DNA of 64,000 nt from Crocodylus rhombifer (lineage: Eukaryota; Chordata; Crocodylia; Crocodylidae): assembly GCA_038503035.1 (NCBI GenBank), contig JAVSML010024012.1, positions 342,595-406,594 on the forward strand, given 5' to 3'. Shown here piece after piece: positions 48,350-59,029 of the stretch. The notes beneath the pieces were generated by a model that was not told the DNA's origin, searched no databases, and worked only from the letters and a program-made list of their open reading frames with translations. The position numbers and the translations under genes were made by a program. The stretch's first letter is position 1. Every line of letters begins with the position of its first letter.

Positions 48350-49437
48350 TATGCTCTACCAATTCCTTGTATATACCTTCTGACACTTCTCTTCATCCTT
48401 GCCCAGAGTCTCTCATAATATCTGTTGTCTTTATTTAACATGGTATATAGAAGTCACAAAGACACAGTAGGTTTCAACCCTAACCCAGACTGTATTTAGT
48501 AAATATATACAATATGTAAAGCCTAACTGTATATACGTCCTGCTGATTCTGGTTTGTATCTGGTATAATTTTGCATACCACACATAAAGGGGTTTATCAT
48601 TTAAGAGCTTTCCAACTTGGAAGTGCTTTGTTTCCATAATTTAAATTTCCTTAATTTAGCTACACATTCGTAAAGCGGTTCCTTTTTCTTATTAATCCTG
48701 CTTATAAAAGTAGAAATGTTTAGCAATCTCTTAATGCCTTGAAGAGAGGTAGTGATGTAGAAGTTTCATAATTCTGGCAAATTTCCCTACCATTAATAAG
48801 ACCTGTTAAACTATGCAACAGGGTATTTTAGTGCCCATTAGACTCTGTAAAACCATCCTCCTTTTCTAATCAGAAGCATCTCCTGTTCTAGTCTCTTGCT
48901 CTAGAAGGCCAGACTTATTCTGAGCCATCAAATCTGTTCCCCAAACTGCTTGACCTTTTTTTCTGCCTTCCTCCATAAATGAGCAGTTTACCCACAGTTC
49001 CTGTGGCTTCAAGCTGCAGTTTTACTTTCATTAGATCTCTGCAGTCACTTTCTATTTCACTATGTTCTTGATTTTAGATTGCTTTTTTGTAGCCAGTTGT
49101 CTTTTGCACTTTACACAGCAGATGGAGTATTTGGACCCAGCTGTTCTGGGTGCCGTAGTATTTCCCTTATGCAAAGAGCAGAAAACACAGTATATCATTT
49201 CTTACTAATCCCATTAATCTCCCTCTCTTTCTCACCTGCTAGCTCTCATTCATTCACCTATACTGTCATACATTGGAATATTTTTTTTTTTTACTGGAAA
49301 AACCTCCTCCATCATAGTGCAGGCCCTTTTTGTTGCAGGCAACAACAATGTGCAATACCTTTCATGACCTTACTGAGTTCCATCTTAGAAGTTACAGTTT
49401 TTGGTCCCTATTACTCCCAAACCCCCTACACCACCAC
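48350..49437. other. Intron stretch, nothing recognised
   Basis: AT-rich intron between the hAT element and the CR1 nest. The frame at 49079-49453 has no domain I recognise. Confidence 0.5.
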
Positions 49438-49513
49438 ACCAAAAGACTTATGAGAAAAGGCTGAAAGAACTAGGGTTATTTAGTCAAGAGAAGATGGAAG
49501 GGGGATTTGATAA
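49438..49513 (+). mobile_element. Short CR1 fragment, sense
   Basis: Reads YEKRLKELGLFSQEKMEGGF, the CR1 segment downstream of the reverse transcriptase core. It abuts an antisense CR1 3' end at 49514, giving a tail-to-tail junction. Confidence 0.65.
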
Positions 49514-50310
49514 AAGTCAGAGTCACAGAGAAGTAAGGCTGGAAGGGACCTCCAAAGGTCTAGTCTGGTGTTTCTCAACGTGTAGGTCATGACCCAAAAA
49601 TGAGTCTCAAAAATATATGAATGAGTCATGAACAAACTTTAAAAAATCTCCTTTAAAATGGAACAGCATAGAAAACTGTGGCTTTTCCCTTTCAGGATGG
49701 CAAAATTCAAGCCTGCAAGGGGTTGCTTGAGGTCCACCATGCCCCAAACCCGCCCCACACACTGGGCAGGTGGCACCGGGTCAGGAGTGAGAGGTACTGG
49801 GTCAGGACTGGCCACTGATGTTTACAAATTGGTCCTGGTACAAAAAAGGTTGAGAAACACTGGTTTAATCCAACCACGTGCCTGAAGCAGGATTATCTGT
49901 ATCCAAACCATTCCATAAGATACTCTGCATTAAACTACTATCAACCCTGGTGCAACCTAGACCTAACACCCTAACCTACCACAGGTAAAACAGGGGAACT
50001 ATGGCAGCTAATGTCCTGCTTCTATGAAATGTTGTCAGTGTATGCTCAAGAGGTCCCAGGTAGAGACCATGCTCCCTGCTACAGAGGAAGGCAACCCCTC
50101 CCCCCACAGTCCATACCAGTCTGACCATGGGGTAAAGTTCCTTCCTGACCCCAAATATGGCAGTCAGTCTGACCTGAGCAGAGGGACAAGACCCTTCAGC
50201 CAAGAACCTCTGGCTTTGGTCCCAGCAGGTGCATTGGCACACTCCATTAACAGTCCCCAGCTTTGGCTATAGCTAACACCCATTGCGTCAGGAAAATCTT
50301 AAAAACACCC
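49514..50310 (-). mobile_element. CR1 LINE 3' region, antisense
   Basis: Begins with the antisense CR1 3' end ('agtaaggctggaagggacct', 'ccaaaggtctagtc'), is interrupted by the hAT MITE 49566-49862, and resumes at 'gtttaatccaacc' and 'gcctgaagcaggattatctg'. Continues through 'gttccttcctgaccccaa' to about 50310. Probably the 3' part of the large antisense CR1 that reappears at 50800, 52640 and 55142. Confidence 0.7.
49566..49862. mobile_element. hAT-type MITE inside CR1
   Basis: 297 bp, with ends TGGTGTTTCTCAAC and GTTGAGAAACACTG, flanked by gtctagtc and gtttaatc (6 of 8). It splits the CR1 3' end, so it is younger than that CR1. Confidence 0.85.
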
Positions 50311-50336
50311 TGACACACATAGCAGAAAAAGGGTCA

Positions 50337-50794
50337 GGATCAGAGGTGCCTGCAGCCCAGGGCACCGGCCATGGAGCGGGCGAGGGGCTACTTTTCTCCA
50401 CGCAAGGAAGGAGCCTGGGGAAAAGCTGAGCGTGGGGGGGAAGCGGCCCCTCCCTGCTTGGGATGGGGAGGGGCTGCTTTCCCCCCCACTCATGCTCCTT
50501 CCCTGCCCAGGGTCCCCCTGCCCCCACTTACCTGAGGTTCCCGCACTGCGGGGGCAGCCACGTGCTCCTAGAAACCGCGGCTGGGGCTTCTGGCAGGGCT
50601 GGGCGGCCCCACTGTTGTGGGAGGCTGCTGGGCTTCCCCTGGGTCCTACTTCCCTTGGTTCCTGTCATTTTTGATAGGAACCAATAGCAGAGAAATAATA
50701 ATTTTTTACATTTTTTTTTTTAGGGGCCCCATTGGTTGGATAGAATGGCCTCGTGGACCAGATTTGGCCCGCAGACCACATTTTGCTCACCCCG
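50337..50794. mobile_element. Longer hAT relative of the 24269 MITE
   Basis: Its right end, read in reverse, matches the start of the MITE at 24269: 'ggggtgagcaaaatg', 'tctgcgggcca', then 'ggccattctatcca'. The left part is a GC-rich core absent from the 186-bp form. Left edge and target duplication are uncertain. Confidence 0.65.
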
Positions 50795-50799
50795 ATCTA

Positions 50800-51345
50800 G
50801 ATAGTCCTTTTCATAGTGGTATATTGGTGCCTCATAGTCATCCTGGGACCACTTGGTCCACTAAGGGTCTTCTTATCCTTTTTTGTTTCCAAATGATGAA
50901 CTCCCAGCTCAGTCCCCAAATATATGACACCAGTTCTTTTTACACCAGTTCTCAAGGCTATCTAGTTCCTCCTGTACGATATCATACTCCTTGTATTGGT
51001 AATGTTTCCTTGGTAGATTTAGAACAATGCTTGTTCTGGGTTTATGATTACTTGTGATAATACTTTCAGCTTTCTGGGATGAAGATTATCCAGCCCTTGT
51101 AATTTGAATTTGAGTTCATTAAGTTCATTAAGTGCTTAAAATTTTGCTTCCACCTCAGGTGAGGTAATTTCCATATTTGGACCCTCATTTCCTTTTGATC
51201 AAAATTATTGTCTTTATTGAAAACTGAGGCAAAAGTGTTTATTTTGGTTTTTTTGGGTCATATCAAGATTATCTTTAGTCTTTATCTCATCCTCACTACA
51301 TTGCAGGCTCATGTCTTTTTCTTTTTTTCTTTATATAACTGAAGA
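50800..51345 (-). mobile_element. CR1 LINE, linker/early RT region, antisense
   Basis: The minus strand reads GLDNLHPRKLKVLSQVIINP near 51000-51110 (CR1 'GLDGLHPRVLKELADVIA..') and a 'FSKKTEA..' type stretch near 51210 (CR1 'EVAEALNKYFASVFT' region). Heavily decayed. It stops where the sense CR1 at 51352 begins. Confidence 0.65.
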
Positions 51346-51351
51346 ACTTGT

Positions 51352-52618
51352 GAGAGCCCAGCAGGAAAAATTATGCTGAGGGGAAATCAGCACGGGTTCA
51401 TAGCAGGTAGATCATGCCTGACTAATCTAATCTGTTTTTATGTCCAGGTTACAAAACACCTGGACGCATGAGTAGGGGTAGATATCGTTTACTTAGACTT
51501 CAGGAAGGCCTTTGACACGGTATCCCACCCCATACTGATGAACAAATTAACAGGCAGTGACTTGAATGATTACTCAGTGTGGTGGGTGGCAAATTGGCTA
51601 GAGAATCCTACCCAGAGAGTGGTGATGGATGGGTTGGTATCAACCTGAAAGAACGTGGGCAGTGGGGTCCCACAGGGCTCAGTCCTTGGACCGATACTTT
51701 TCCATGTCTTCATCAGTGACTTGGACGAGGGAGCAAGTGTACTCTGTCCAAGTTTGCGGATGATACAAAACTGTGGGGAGAAGTGGACACACCGGAGGGC
51801 AGGGAACAACTGCAGGCAGACCTGGACAGGTTGGACAAATGGGCAGAAAACAATAGAATGCAATTTAACAAGGAGAAATGCAAAGCGCTGCACCTAGGGA
51901 GGAAAAATGTCCAGCACACCTACTGCCTAGGAAATGATCTGCTCAGCAGCATGGAAGTGGAAAGGGATCTTGGAGTCCTAGTGGACTCCAAGATGAACAT
52001 GAGTTGTCAGTGTGACGAGGTCATCAGCGAAGCTAACTGCACTTTATCATGCATCAGCAGATGCATGACAAACAGAACCAAGGAGGTGATACTTCCCCTT
52101 TATCGTGAGACCGCAGCTGGAATACTGCATCTAGTTTTGGGCACCACACTTCAAGAGGGATGTGGATAACCTGGAGAGGGTCCAGAGAAGGGCCACTCAT
52201 ATGCTTAAGGGCTTGCAGGCCAAGCCCTGTGAGGAGAGACTAGGGCACCTGGACCACTTCAGCCTCTGCAAGAGAAGGTTTTGGGGCGACCTTGTGGCTG
52301 CCTATAAATTCATCATGGAGGCACAGAAGGGAATTGGTTAGGCTCTACTCGCCAAGGTGCCCCTGGGGGTTACAAGAAATAATGGCCATAAGCTAGCAGA
52401 GAGCAGATTTAGACTGGACATTAGAAAGAATTTCTTCACAGTTTGAATGGCCAAAATCTGGAATGGGCTCCCAAGGGAGGTGGTGATCTCCCCTACCCTG
52501 GGGGTCTTCAAGAGGAGGTTAGGGGTCATCTGAACCCAGCACACTTTCCTGCCTATGCAGGGGGACAGACTCGATGATCTATTGAGGTCCCTTCCGATGC
52601 TAACACCTATGAATCTAT
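51352..52618 (+). mobile_element. 5'-truncated CR1 LINE, sense, nested
   Basis: Contains GFIAGRSCLTNLICFYVQV, VDIVYLDFRKAFDTVSHPIL (first catalytic Asp kept), [20 protein letters not shown], then a one-base frame change just before the FADD box region at about 51750 ('ttgcggatgatacaaaactg', still readable as FADDTK-like in the other frame). [20 protein letters not shown] and DLGVLVDSKMNMSCQCDEVI follow. The 3' UTR ends with 'cctatgaatctatta'. It lies inside the older antisense CR1. Confidence 0.9.
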
Positions 52619-52639
52619 TAAACTTATTGGTATTCTATG

Positions 52640-52860
52640 TCTAAGCTACAGCTTGCTTTGATTCCCAACACTTCCCCGTTCCTTCTAGGCTCTGTGTGTT
52701 CTTAGCATTTTTGTTTAAGAGGTTATTTATCCAGTTAAGTCTTGAGACCCTTTCCCCTTTTTTGGAATACAGGTTCCTGATAATTTTGGGACCTTGGAAT
52801 TGAAGAACTTTTAACTCCCAGAGTGGCTTATTTAAATCTGAGTGGCTCAGTCCACTTCAT
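52640..52860 (-). mobile_element. CR1 LINE fragment, antisense, nested remnant
   Basis: Words such as 'ttttttggaatacaggtt', 'cctgataattttgggacc' and 'gtggcttatttaaatctg' are those I associate with the antisense CR1 segment between reverse transcriptase and endonuclease. This fits between the pieces at 50800-51345 and 55142-55410. Confidence 0.4.
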
Positions 52861-54177
52861 TAATTAGTTCCCTTGGGACCTTATTGCATGGACATAGTAC
52901 ATATTAAATCTATGCAGTATTAAAGTTAGAGCATGTTCTGAGCTGTCAGACAGTAATGTTTATTATGGCCCTTGACTTGAACAGATTGCTGATTGTCTAT
53001 CCCAGCCCCAGTACTGCACCGGGGTATTGAGCCAGCTCCAGTCTGGTGTCAGGGCTGGGACCAACAAGCAGCTGATTGCTCACCTCCATTCTGGGACCCT
53101 CGAGGGCTCTGGACGCAGAGATTTTTAACTTAATCCTGAAGCAGCTTGACAAGATCCAGGATCGTTCCTCCTGACATATGTGACTTTCCTTGTCCCACCT
53201 GGAGGTTTGGTACAGCAAAGGGATGCCTGATCTAATGTCACAGCTGGGTCAGGACTGCGCTTGCTCATATTTCTGTGGAGCAGTCTAATGGTAGCTGAAC
53301 CAATGTTACTTAGTATGATCTGGAGATACTCCTCACATGAAAAGTCGTAACTTCACTAAAATATGAGTGTACTTAACATGTGTTTTACTGCTTGAACTCA
53401 GTCGCTCATGTTTTAACTGCATTTAATGCACGCTAAGTGTAGTGTGCACCATGGCCCTTAGTTTATCAAAGTTTGACCTTTTATAAAGGGCATACATAGT
53501 GCTGTACCAGGTACTTTAACAGCCATCAAGGTGAGAAGCACACTTCTTGTTCAGAGCTGCTATGAAACAGAAGCATTCTGTCCCAGGGTTACGCTTGCTG
53601 TATTCTCTTCTGATGGAATGTGTCAGAAATCTGAAGTTTTACATCTGCCTCTTGAAAGACTTTGGTTCTGGAGGACAGAAGGCATATTTTATCTCTGTTC
53701 TTCACTCCCATTTGGGGGTAGCTGTTTATATCTTACTGCTTTTAGACCAGCAGTTCTCAGTTGGGATCTGCAGCACCCTGTGGTGCCACAAACCACTTCC
53801 AGGATGCTGTGCCATGAGTGCTGCTGCAGCCAAGTTGAATGGCCTTATGTGCCTCCTTTGGAGGCAAATCAGGGAGAAGCTGCTGCCAGAGTGTCGTGCA
53901 CACGTGCCAAAGCCCTTACCAGTCTGACCCCGTGCGTTCCTCCCAGAAACAGAAGTGCACAGGTCAGATCAAACTGTCCCATGTCCCTCTGTTTCTGGGG
54001 GAAGCATGTGCATTTGGACTGGGAAGGGCTGTGACAAGTGTGTGCACTCTGGCCATAACCCTTTGCACTGCTCTGGCGGCACAGCAGATTGTTCCCCTCC
54101 CCACTGCTGTACAGCAGCCACTAATTAGTTAACCCTTTCACAGACAAAGCAGTTAAAGCCCTGACCTACATACTGAT
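52861..54177. other. Unresolved block in the CR1 nest
   Basis: Mixed composition. A GC-richer part from about 53745 begins 'cagcagttctcag', a hAT-like opening, but no matching end was found. Open frames here (167 codons at 53531-54034) show no domain I recognise. Confidence 0.4.
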
Positions 54178-55141
54178 TAGTACTGATACACTGGTGTGAT
54201 ATTGGATAGGAACTGATATAAAGAAAATTGATCATGTTGGAAATCAGCCTGATGTGGCCAATAATTTGGACAATGAATGCCCACGCATGCGTGCAACCAC
54301 AGTTCAGCACATAGGCAGTGAGAAGCATAACCCGGCAGCTTGGAGAACTGTGTGCGGCTGGTAGGTCTGGTTTGGAGGAAGGGGAGAGAGAAGGTGCATG
54401 GGGGGGGGGGGGGGGCAGATCAAGTCCCCTGTGATGAGGGAGGAGTGGGACTGGGGCATGTGCTGCCCAGCTGGGGTGGAACGAGCAAGGGATGAAGCTG
54501 CATCTTGTCGCGGGGGCGCTTCTGCTAGCCTACTCGTCCAGTGGCTCCCACCACTGCTCCTGCCGCTTGTCTGGGAGGGCATGGGGGGAAAAGTGGGGAA
54601 GAGCATGTGTCCCTGGATCCATGTAGGGTGTGCTGGGGCCAGGGCTACATGGGGCTCTTCCTGGCCTGCCCCCGTCCCATGCAGATCTAAGGGCACACGC
54701 CTCCCCACGCCCTCCCAGACAAGTGGTGGTAGCAGCAGTGGGAGATGCTGGATGAGCAGACAAGCGCTGGACCAGTGGCTCCCGGATGAGCGGACGAGTG
54801 TAGGACCAGCGGCTTCTGCATGGAGCAGCAACAGCGGAGGGAATTGTCCTCCCCCCACCCCATGCTCCCCAGACAAGCTGCGGCTCTGTCCTACACCTGC
54901 CATGTCCTGGCTGGGCAGTGCTTGCTCCAGCCCCACTCCTTCCTCACTGTGGTGGCTTTGATCTGCCCTGCCATGCTTCTTCCCTCCTCCCTCCCCTGCC
55001 ACCATACCAGACTTACCAGCTGCAAGCACTTGTCTAAGCTGCCAGGCTGGTATCAGAAATTGGATCAGTATCAGCCGATATGCCTGCTTAAAAATCAGCT
55101 ATTGGTATTTCCCCCAGAAATCTCTATTGGTGCACCCCTAC
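54178..55141. mobile_element. GC-rich hAT element (third copy)
   Basis: Begins TAGTACTGATACACTGG, which looks like the family start with about five bases lost, and ends 'tctattggtgcacccct'. Same 'ggccaataatttgg' / 'cagtatcagccgatatg' subterminal zones and GC-rich core as 26301-27448. A G16 run is at 54400-54415. The 241- and 187-codon frames inside are spurious. Target duplication not seen. Confidence 0.75.
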
Positions 55142-55410
55142 TTTTTTAAAGTACAGTCAGCTCTCCTGGACTCGTCTCCCACTCAGACTAGCTTCCCATG
55201 AGTTCCCAGAGGGAGTCAGAATCTGCTTTCCTGAAGTCCAGGGTCCTTACTCTTCTGTTCTCCTTCCTTCCTTTCCTCAGGACCCTGAACTCAATCAGTT
55301 CGTGGTCACTGCTGCCAAAGTTGCCATCTACTATACTACATTCCCCACCAATACTTCCCTGTTTGTGACCAGCAGGTCAAGAAGAGTTGGATCATTGCAG
55401 CTGTAATGGT
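55142..55410 (-). mobile_element. CR1 LINE endonuclease-end region, antisense
   Basis: The order 'ctctcctggactcgtctccc', 'tagcttcccatgag', 'tttcctgaagtccagggtcc', 'gaactcaatcagttcg' and 'gaccagcaggtcaagaag' is the antisense of the CR1 segment that ends the endonuclease domain (LLD..LTN..., G..DHE...). Most likely the 5'-ward continuation of the antisense CR1 pieces to the left. Confidence 0.6.
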
Positions 55411-55424
55411 CCACCAAAGGACAA

Positions 55425-55520
55425 AGGTTTTTTGTGATGCTTCTTACTGGATCAGCTGTGTAGTTAGGAGAGCTGTTAGACAAGCTTTCAGGCATCAGGT
55501 GCCCTTCCTCAGATCTGGAG
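55425..55520 (-). mobile_element. Penelope-like terminal fragment
   Basis: The antisense strand reads CTGAGGAAGGGCACC, then GCCTGAAAGCTTGTCTAAC, then an 'ccagtaagaagcatcac' equivalent of the 'ctaataaaagatatcac' block in 25852-26110. A single-arm copy of a related family. Confidence 0.5.
55477..55512 (-). ncRNA. Hammerhead-like motif relic
   Basis: The minus strand has CTGAGGA, an extra A, stem GGGCA / TGCCT (five pairs including one G.U), and GAAA. Compared with the GAGTG/CACCC stem of the copy at 25929, both sides have changed and pairing remains. The third stem is poor. Activity is not claimed. Confidence 0.3.
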
Positions 55521-56109
55521 AAGAAGCAGAGGAAGGCTGAACTTAAATGTCAAAAAAGACTTCATACAAATGCAAGCTGTGCTTGGAGAGATGGAGGAGG
55601 GCAGTGAGCTAGGAGCGAAGAGATGTGAACAGGAGCTGTTAGGAAACATGAAGAAATGGAGTACAGTCTTGTTAGTGATGGAGCAGGACCATTCAATATT
55701 GGGGGTGGGACGTAGTTCTAACCTGTGAAATGCAGGAAATGATGGATAGTATAATACGGTTGTAATGATTCACAAAGCAATTCTGTCTGCATTAAGACCA
55801 GATTTTTAGAGTGCAAACAGGCATAACACTTGAATTTTTCCAAGAATGTTATTGATTTGGAGCCAGTTCACAGTTGTCCCTGGACAGAATTATCTGCATG
55901 TATACTACTAAGGGTTCTAATGAGAACCCTCAGCTTTTAGGGATTGCAGTGCTGCTGAAATGCCATGAGGGAGTGATAAAGTATCCAGACCACTATGTTT
56001 CCAGTGGAGTGGAGGAGTTGCCAGGTGTAGGGGGACTCTGTACCCCCCTCCTTGTGGTTCCCAGAGGGACCAAGATCTCTGTGGCTTTTTAGCCCCTGCC
56101 TTGAAGGAT
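55521..56109. other. Intron stretch, nothing recognised
   Basis: Mixed sequence with no gene or bounded repeat that I can support. Confidence 0.4.
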
Positions 56110-56760
56110 GCACTGTCAATTTTACCTATGTTCCCAGGTGTTGGGTTCATTTGGGGTGAGAGGAAGGCAAGCCACATTGGCCCTTCAGACACTGGCAACA
56201 TCACCACTCCTCCCCTTTACCCTAAATGAGCCTTCCACCCTGGAGGGTCTGTAGTGAGAAGGTGACATTGACAGTGTGGCTTTCAAGGCAGGAGTTGGAA
56301 AGCCATGGAGATCTTGAGAGAGGGAGGGGGAGCATGCACCGCCCCCCCATCCCACCCTGAACCACAAGGAAGGCGCCACACCAGAAGCAGATCTGGTGGT
56401 GGCAGTTGCACTCCCATTTTTGTATCATGCTGCTGGAGCAGCGGTCCCCAAAGCAGGTAAGAATCTTTCCCCCCTCTTCCCCTCCAACCTCAGCATCTCT
56501 TCCCTCCACTGCTCTACTGCCCTCAGCTGATTTTTGGGTGGGAGGGTGGTGTTCCAGAGCCACTCCTGCCCCATTCCAGCCACAGACAACAGTGCTGTGG
56601 TGGGTGGGATCCCCCTCCCCACACTTGCTCTTTGGCTGGCATTGAAGATCTGGGGGGACCAGGCAGAGGAGAGGAACCTGCCTGCTGCTGTTGCTGTTGT
56701 CAGCTGTGGTAGGGTGAAACTGCTGATGTGTTTGTGCTTCTTACCAGAAACGCACTTTTC
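56110..56760. repeat. GC-rich insert, unclassified
   Basis: C/G-rich block with 'gagcagcggtccccaaag' near 56437, typical of MITE starts. Termini were not established. Overlapping frames on both strands here are spurious. Confidence 0.3.
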
Positions 56761-58039
56761 ATGGAATTTGATCGAAACTTCCAACATTTGTATCAAACTT
56801 AGTAATTATTGTTGTCCTGTTCAACTTTTTTTTGCCTGCTAAAGTAGCTGAGACAGGCTGGTATAATTACACTTCCTTTACTTTTTTCCCTCAGGTTCCT
56901 TTGTGCATGTAAATGTATGTTTCTTCCTCTCTTAGATCAAGCAGTATATATGTTGCTTCTTTCCTTTGTTTTTTTGTTTTGTTTTGTTTTATTTAAGTCG
57001 GTCTTCAGAGGAGGTCATAACCTGCTTTTATTTATAGCAACAGCAGCAACAGACTGAAATGGATGTAATCCTTGTAAAATTTGTAGTTTCCTCATCTGAG
57101 GTAAAAACTATTCAGTAAAATTATTTATTAAGTAGGATTCATTTAACATTCATATAATCACCACGGTCTAGTATTGTGGTATTTTATTGCTACTGGGTCT
57201 TTACAGCCGGATAAATTTGAGTGGCCAGGTACTTTTCAATAACTGCAGTGTATTCCAGGAAATGTATGAACTGGTTCGTTGGTGACTTCACAAACTTTTG
57301 TTGGGGAAAAGAAAAATTTCATCCCCCCAAATAACACTGCGCCAAGGATGTTTTTACCTAGTGTTTAAAAGAATACCATCAAATTTATTTATTTTTAAAT
57401 GTGTTAATGAGCTGTATCTGTCTTTTGTTCCCCTGCTAATTTAATGATTACAAATTACACTTTCCTATTTTCCTTTCTTTAACCCATTAATGTATGAAAG
57501 ACTCCCTTACTCTCCAAACATATACATGATAATGACTGAAAATGAGGAGGCAGAAAATGCAAACACATTTTTTCCACCAATCATTGTTACAATAACCTTT
57601 CATCATTTGTTATATGATCAGTTGTAACATTTCTGTGCATTACATGTCTAATTTGCTGGTATTCCTTAACTAGCAACAGCTGACAATTTGCTGGATAGTG
57701 AATTAACTGAGCAATAGTTTCCTTTGCTTCACTGCATTTCATCTTTCCTTGTTTCTTGGAAGTGAAATGCATCATGAGAAACTTGCTTTTTTAATCAGTC
57801 TGTTTTGTTATTTGAATAATGTTCAGATGTTAATTGTTCTGCCCAGTATTGATGGGATTAACTTTTTGTTTCTTACCTTTCACCAATGTTTACTTACTAT
57901 TTTGTGTTCACAAAAGAAAAAATGAATAAAAGTATGCTAAGAATACAGTTGAGAGGTGCTATATAGACTACATTAATGCTTTTGCTTTTTCAAATAGACC
58001 TAAAGCAAATTGAGCTTTCTTTTTTTTTTCTTTTTGTAG
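56761..58039. other. NIPBL: Last part of intron 1
   Basis: AT-rich, with no repeat I could bound. It ends in a long pyrimidine tract (58018-58035) and tag at 58037-58039, a strong splice acceptor for exon 2. Confidence 0.6.
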
Positions 58040-58118
58040 TGCTTGGGAGATGGAAAGTAATGATAGCTGGCACCTGAACTAAGTATCTGCGTAGGCACTA
58101 CCATCCCAGAGCTTCAGG
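58040..58118 (+). other. NIPBL: NIPBL exon 2, 5' untranslated part
   Basis: The exon begins directly after the acceptor AG at 58038-58039. The untranslated part holds two small upstream frames and an in-frame stop (taa, 58080-58082) ahead of the main start. The whole exon is 58040-58182, 143 bases. Confidence 0.85.
58050..58082 (+). CDS. Upstream ORF in the NIPBL leader (10 codons)
   Basis: ATG at 58050 encodes MESNDSWHLN and stops at 58080-58082. It is in the same frame as the NIPBL start, 69 bases before it, so the stop also rules out an N-terminal extension of NIPBL from this exon. A second, overlapping upstream frame (58060-58077, MIAGT) lies in another register. Upstream frames commonly lower translation of the main frame. 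An effect here is inference. Confidence 0.5.
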   Translation: MESNDSWHLN

Positions 58119-58182
58119 ATGAATGGGGATATGCCTCATGTTCCCATCACTACTCTTGCAGGGATTGCTAGTCTCACAGACC
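58119..58182 (+). CDS. NIPBL: NIPBL coding exon 2 (residues 1-21 and first base of codon 22)
   Basis: Encodes MNGDMPHVPITTLAGIASLT and Asp21. The sequence equals the N-terminus of vertebrate NIPBL as I know it. The start is chosen because it matches that N-terminus, has A at -3 (caggATGa), and follows an in-frame stop 39 bases upstream. The coding length of 64 bases equals the human exon (intron after c.64). The donor is gtaagt at 58183. NIPBL with MAU2 loads the cohesin ring onto chromatin in the nucleus, and the extreme N-terminus is part of the MAU2-binding region. In humans, loss of one copy causes Cornelia de Lange syndrome. These functions come from the family, not from this sequence. 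Confidence 0.97.
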
Positions 58183-58439
58183 GTAAGTACTTTCCCTGCT
58201 CTAATCCCCCATCTTTATTCCACGCTCATTTTTCCCACATTTTGTTTGTTTAGAATTTTTAGAGAAATATACATGGTGAAAGTTCATTATTTATAAAGCT
58301 ATGCACTTTTAAAGAGGTTTTCTTTTTCAAATGAATGCATTAAAATGTAAGGCCTGAACTTGTATCATAAGGTGCTTGCAGCCATGGAAAAAAAACCCAA
58401 AATGCTCTTTATTTTGAATTCAGCGCACTCCCACACTGA

Positions 58440-58660
58440 GCCCAGTGAGTACCCAGAAAGAGTCAGTGTATTAATTCTACCAGGCTCTGCAGCATCTGTA
58501 TAGTTCAGATGCTTCAGCGGAAATTTTTTGGCATTTTTATCTAATAGCTCATTGAATCAGCTTTAGATAAAAATGCCAGAAAGCCCCATTGAAGTGCCCT
58601 ACGTATACAGAAGCTGCAGAGCCAGGTTGAACTAATGCGCTACTGCTTCCGGAACAGCAC
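58440..58660. repeat. Fold-back element, copy 1
   Basis: Nearly the whole segment is an inverted repeat. The left arm (about 58461-58541, 'ccaggctctgcagcatctgt' and 'ggcatttttatctaa') mirrors the right arm (about 58563-58642, 'ttagataaaaatgcc' and 'acagaagctgcagagcc') around a 21-base centre. The outer parts pair as 'gtattaattc' / 'gaactaatgc'. Non-coding. The family could be a DNA-transposon MITE. Confidence 0.85.
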
Positions 58661-59029
58661 AGGGTCTTTTTTCATGTCTGGAAGGGGCCACAATATATTA
58701 AGACTGTTTAAAAAAATAAACAAACAAAAACCCCCAAAAAACTATATTTTCACAGAAATAAGTAATAGGAGCTGGAAGGAATGTTGAGAGGTCAGCTAGT
58801 CAATACCCTTGTCACAAGTAGGCTTAGGCATTCCTGATAGATGTTGGTCTCGCTTGTTGTAAACTGGGAATTTCATCTCTATTCCAATTCCTAATTATCA
58901 TCCAGTTAAATTGTTTTTCATGATGTCTAACCTAAATCACTTTTCCTGTGATTTATAGACTGCTTGCAGATTTAGAAGTGGGGGAGGGGAGGGGGAAAGG
59001 CGTTTTACCTTTAGCTTGGTGCGCTTCTG

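Larger units (their letters stand above)
1..58039 (+). other. NIPBL: NIPBL intron 1 (3' part), host of most repeats
   Basis: Everything left of the exon 2 acceptor at 58038-58039 is read as the 3' part of NIPBL intron 1. The sequence is AT-rich, stop-dense and full of transposon remnants. The only long open frames fall in repeats. From general knowledge, mammalian NIPBL has a non-coding exon 1 and a very long first intron, so a span of at least 58 kb is reasonable. No CpG-rich promoter-like exon is seen here. The GC-rich blocks (about 3.7, 14.3, 20.4, 25, 26.7, 32.7, 50.5 and 54.6 kb) are transposon sequence or unclassified inserts. That exon 1 lies upstream is inference. Confidence 0.75.

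Noticed and set aside
54304..55029. 241-codon minus-strand open frame as a gene
   Set aside because: Lies inside the GC-rich hAT copy; open frames occur in several registers there, as expected for stop-poor GC-rich sequence.
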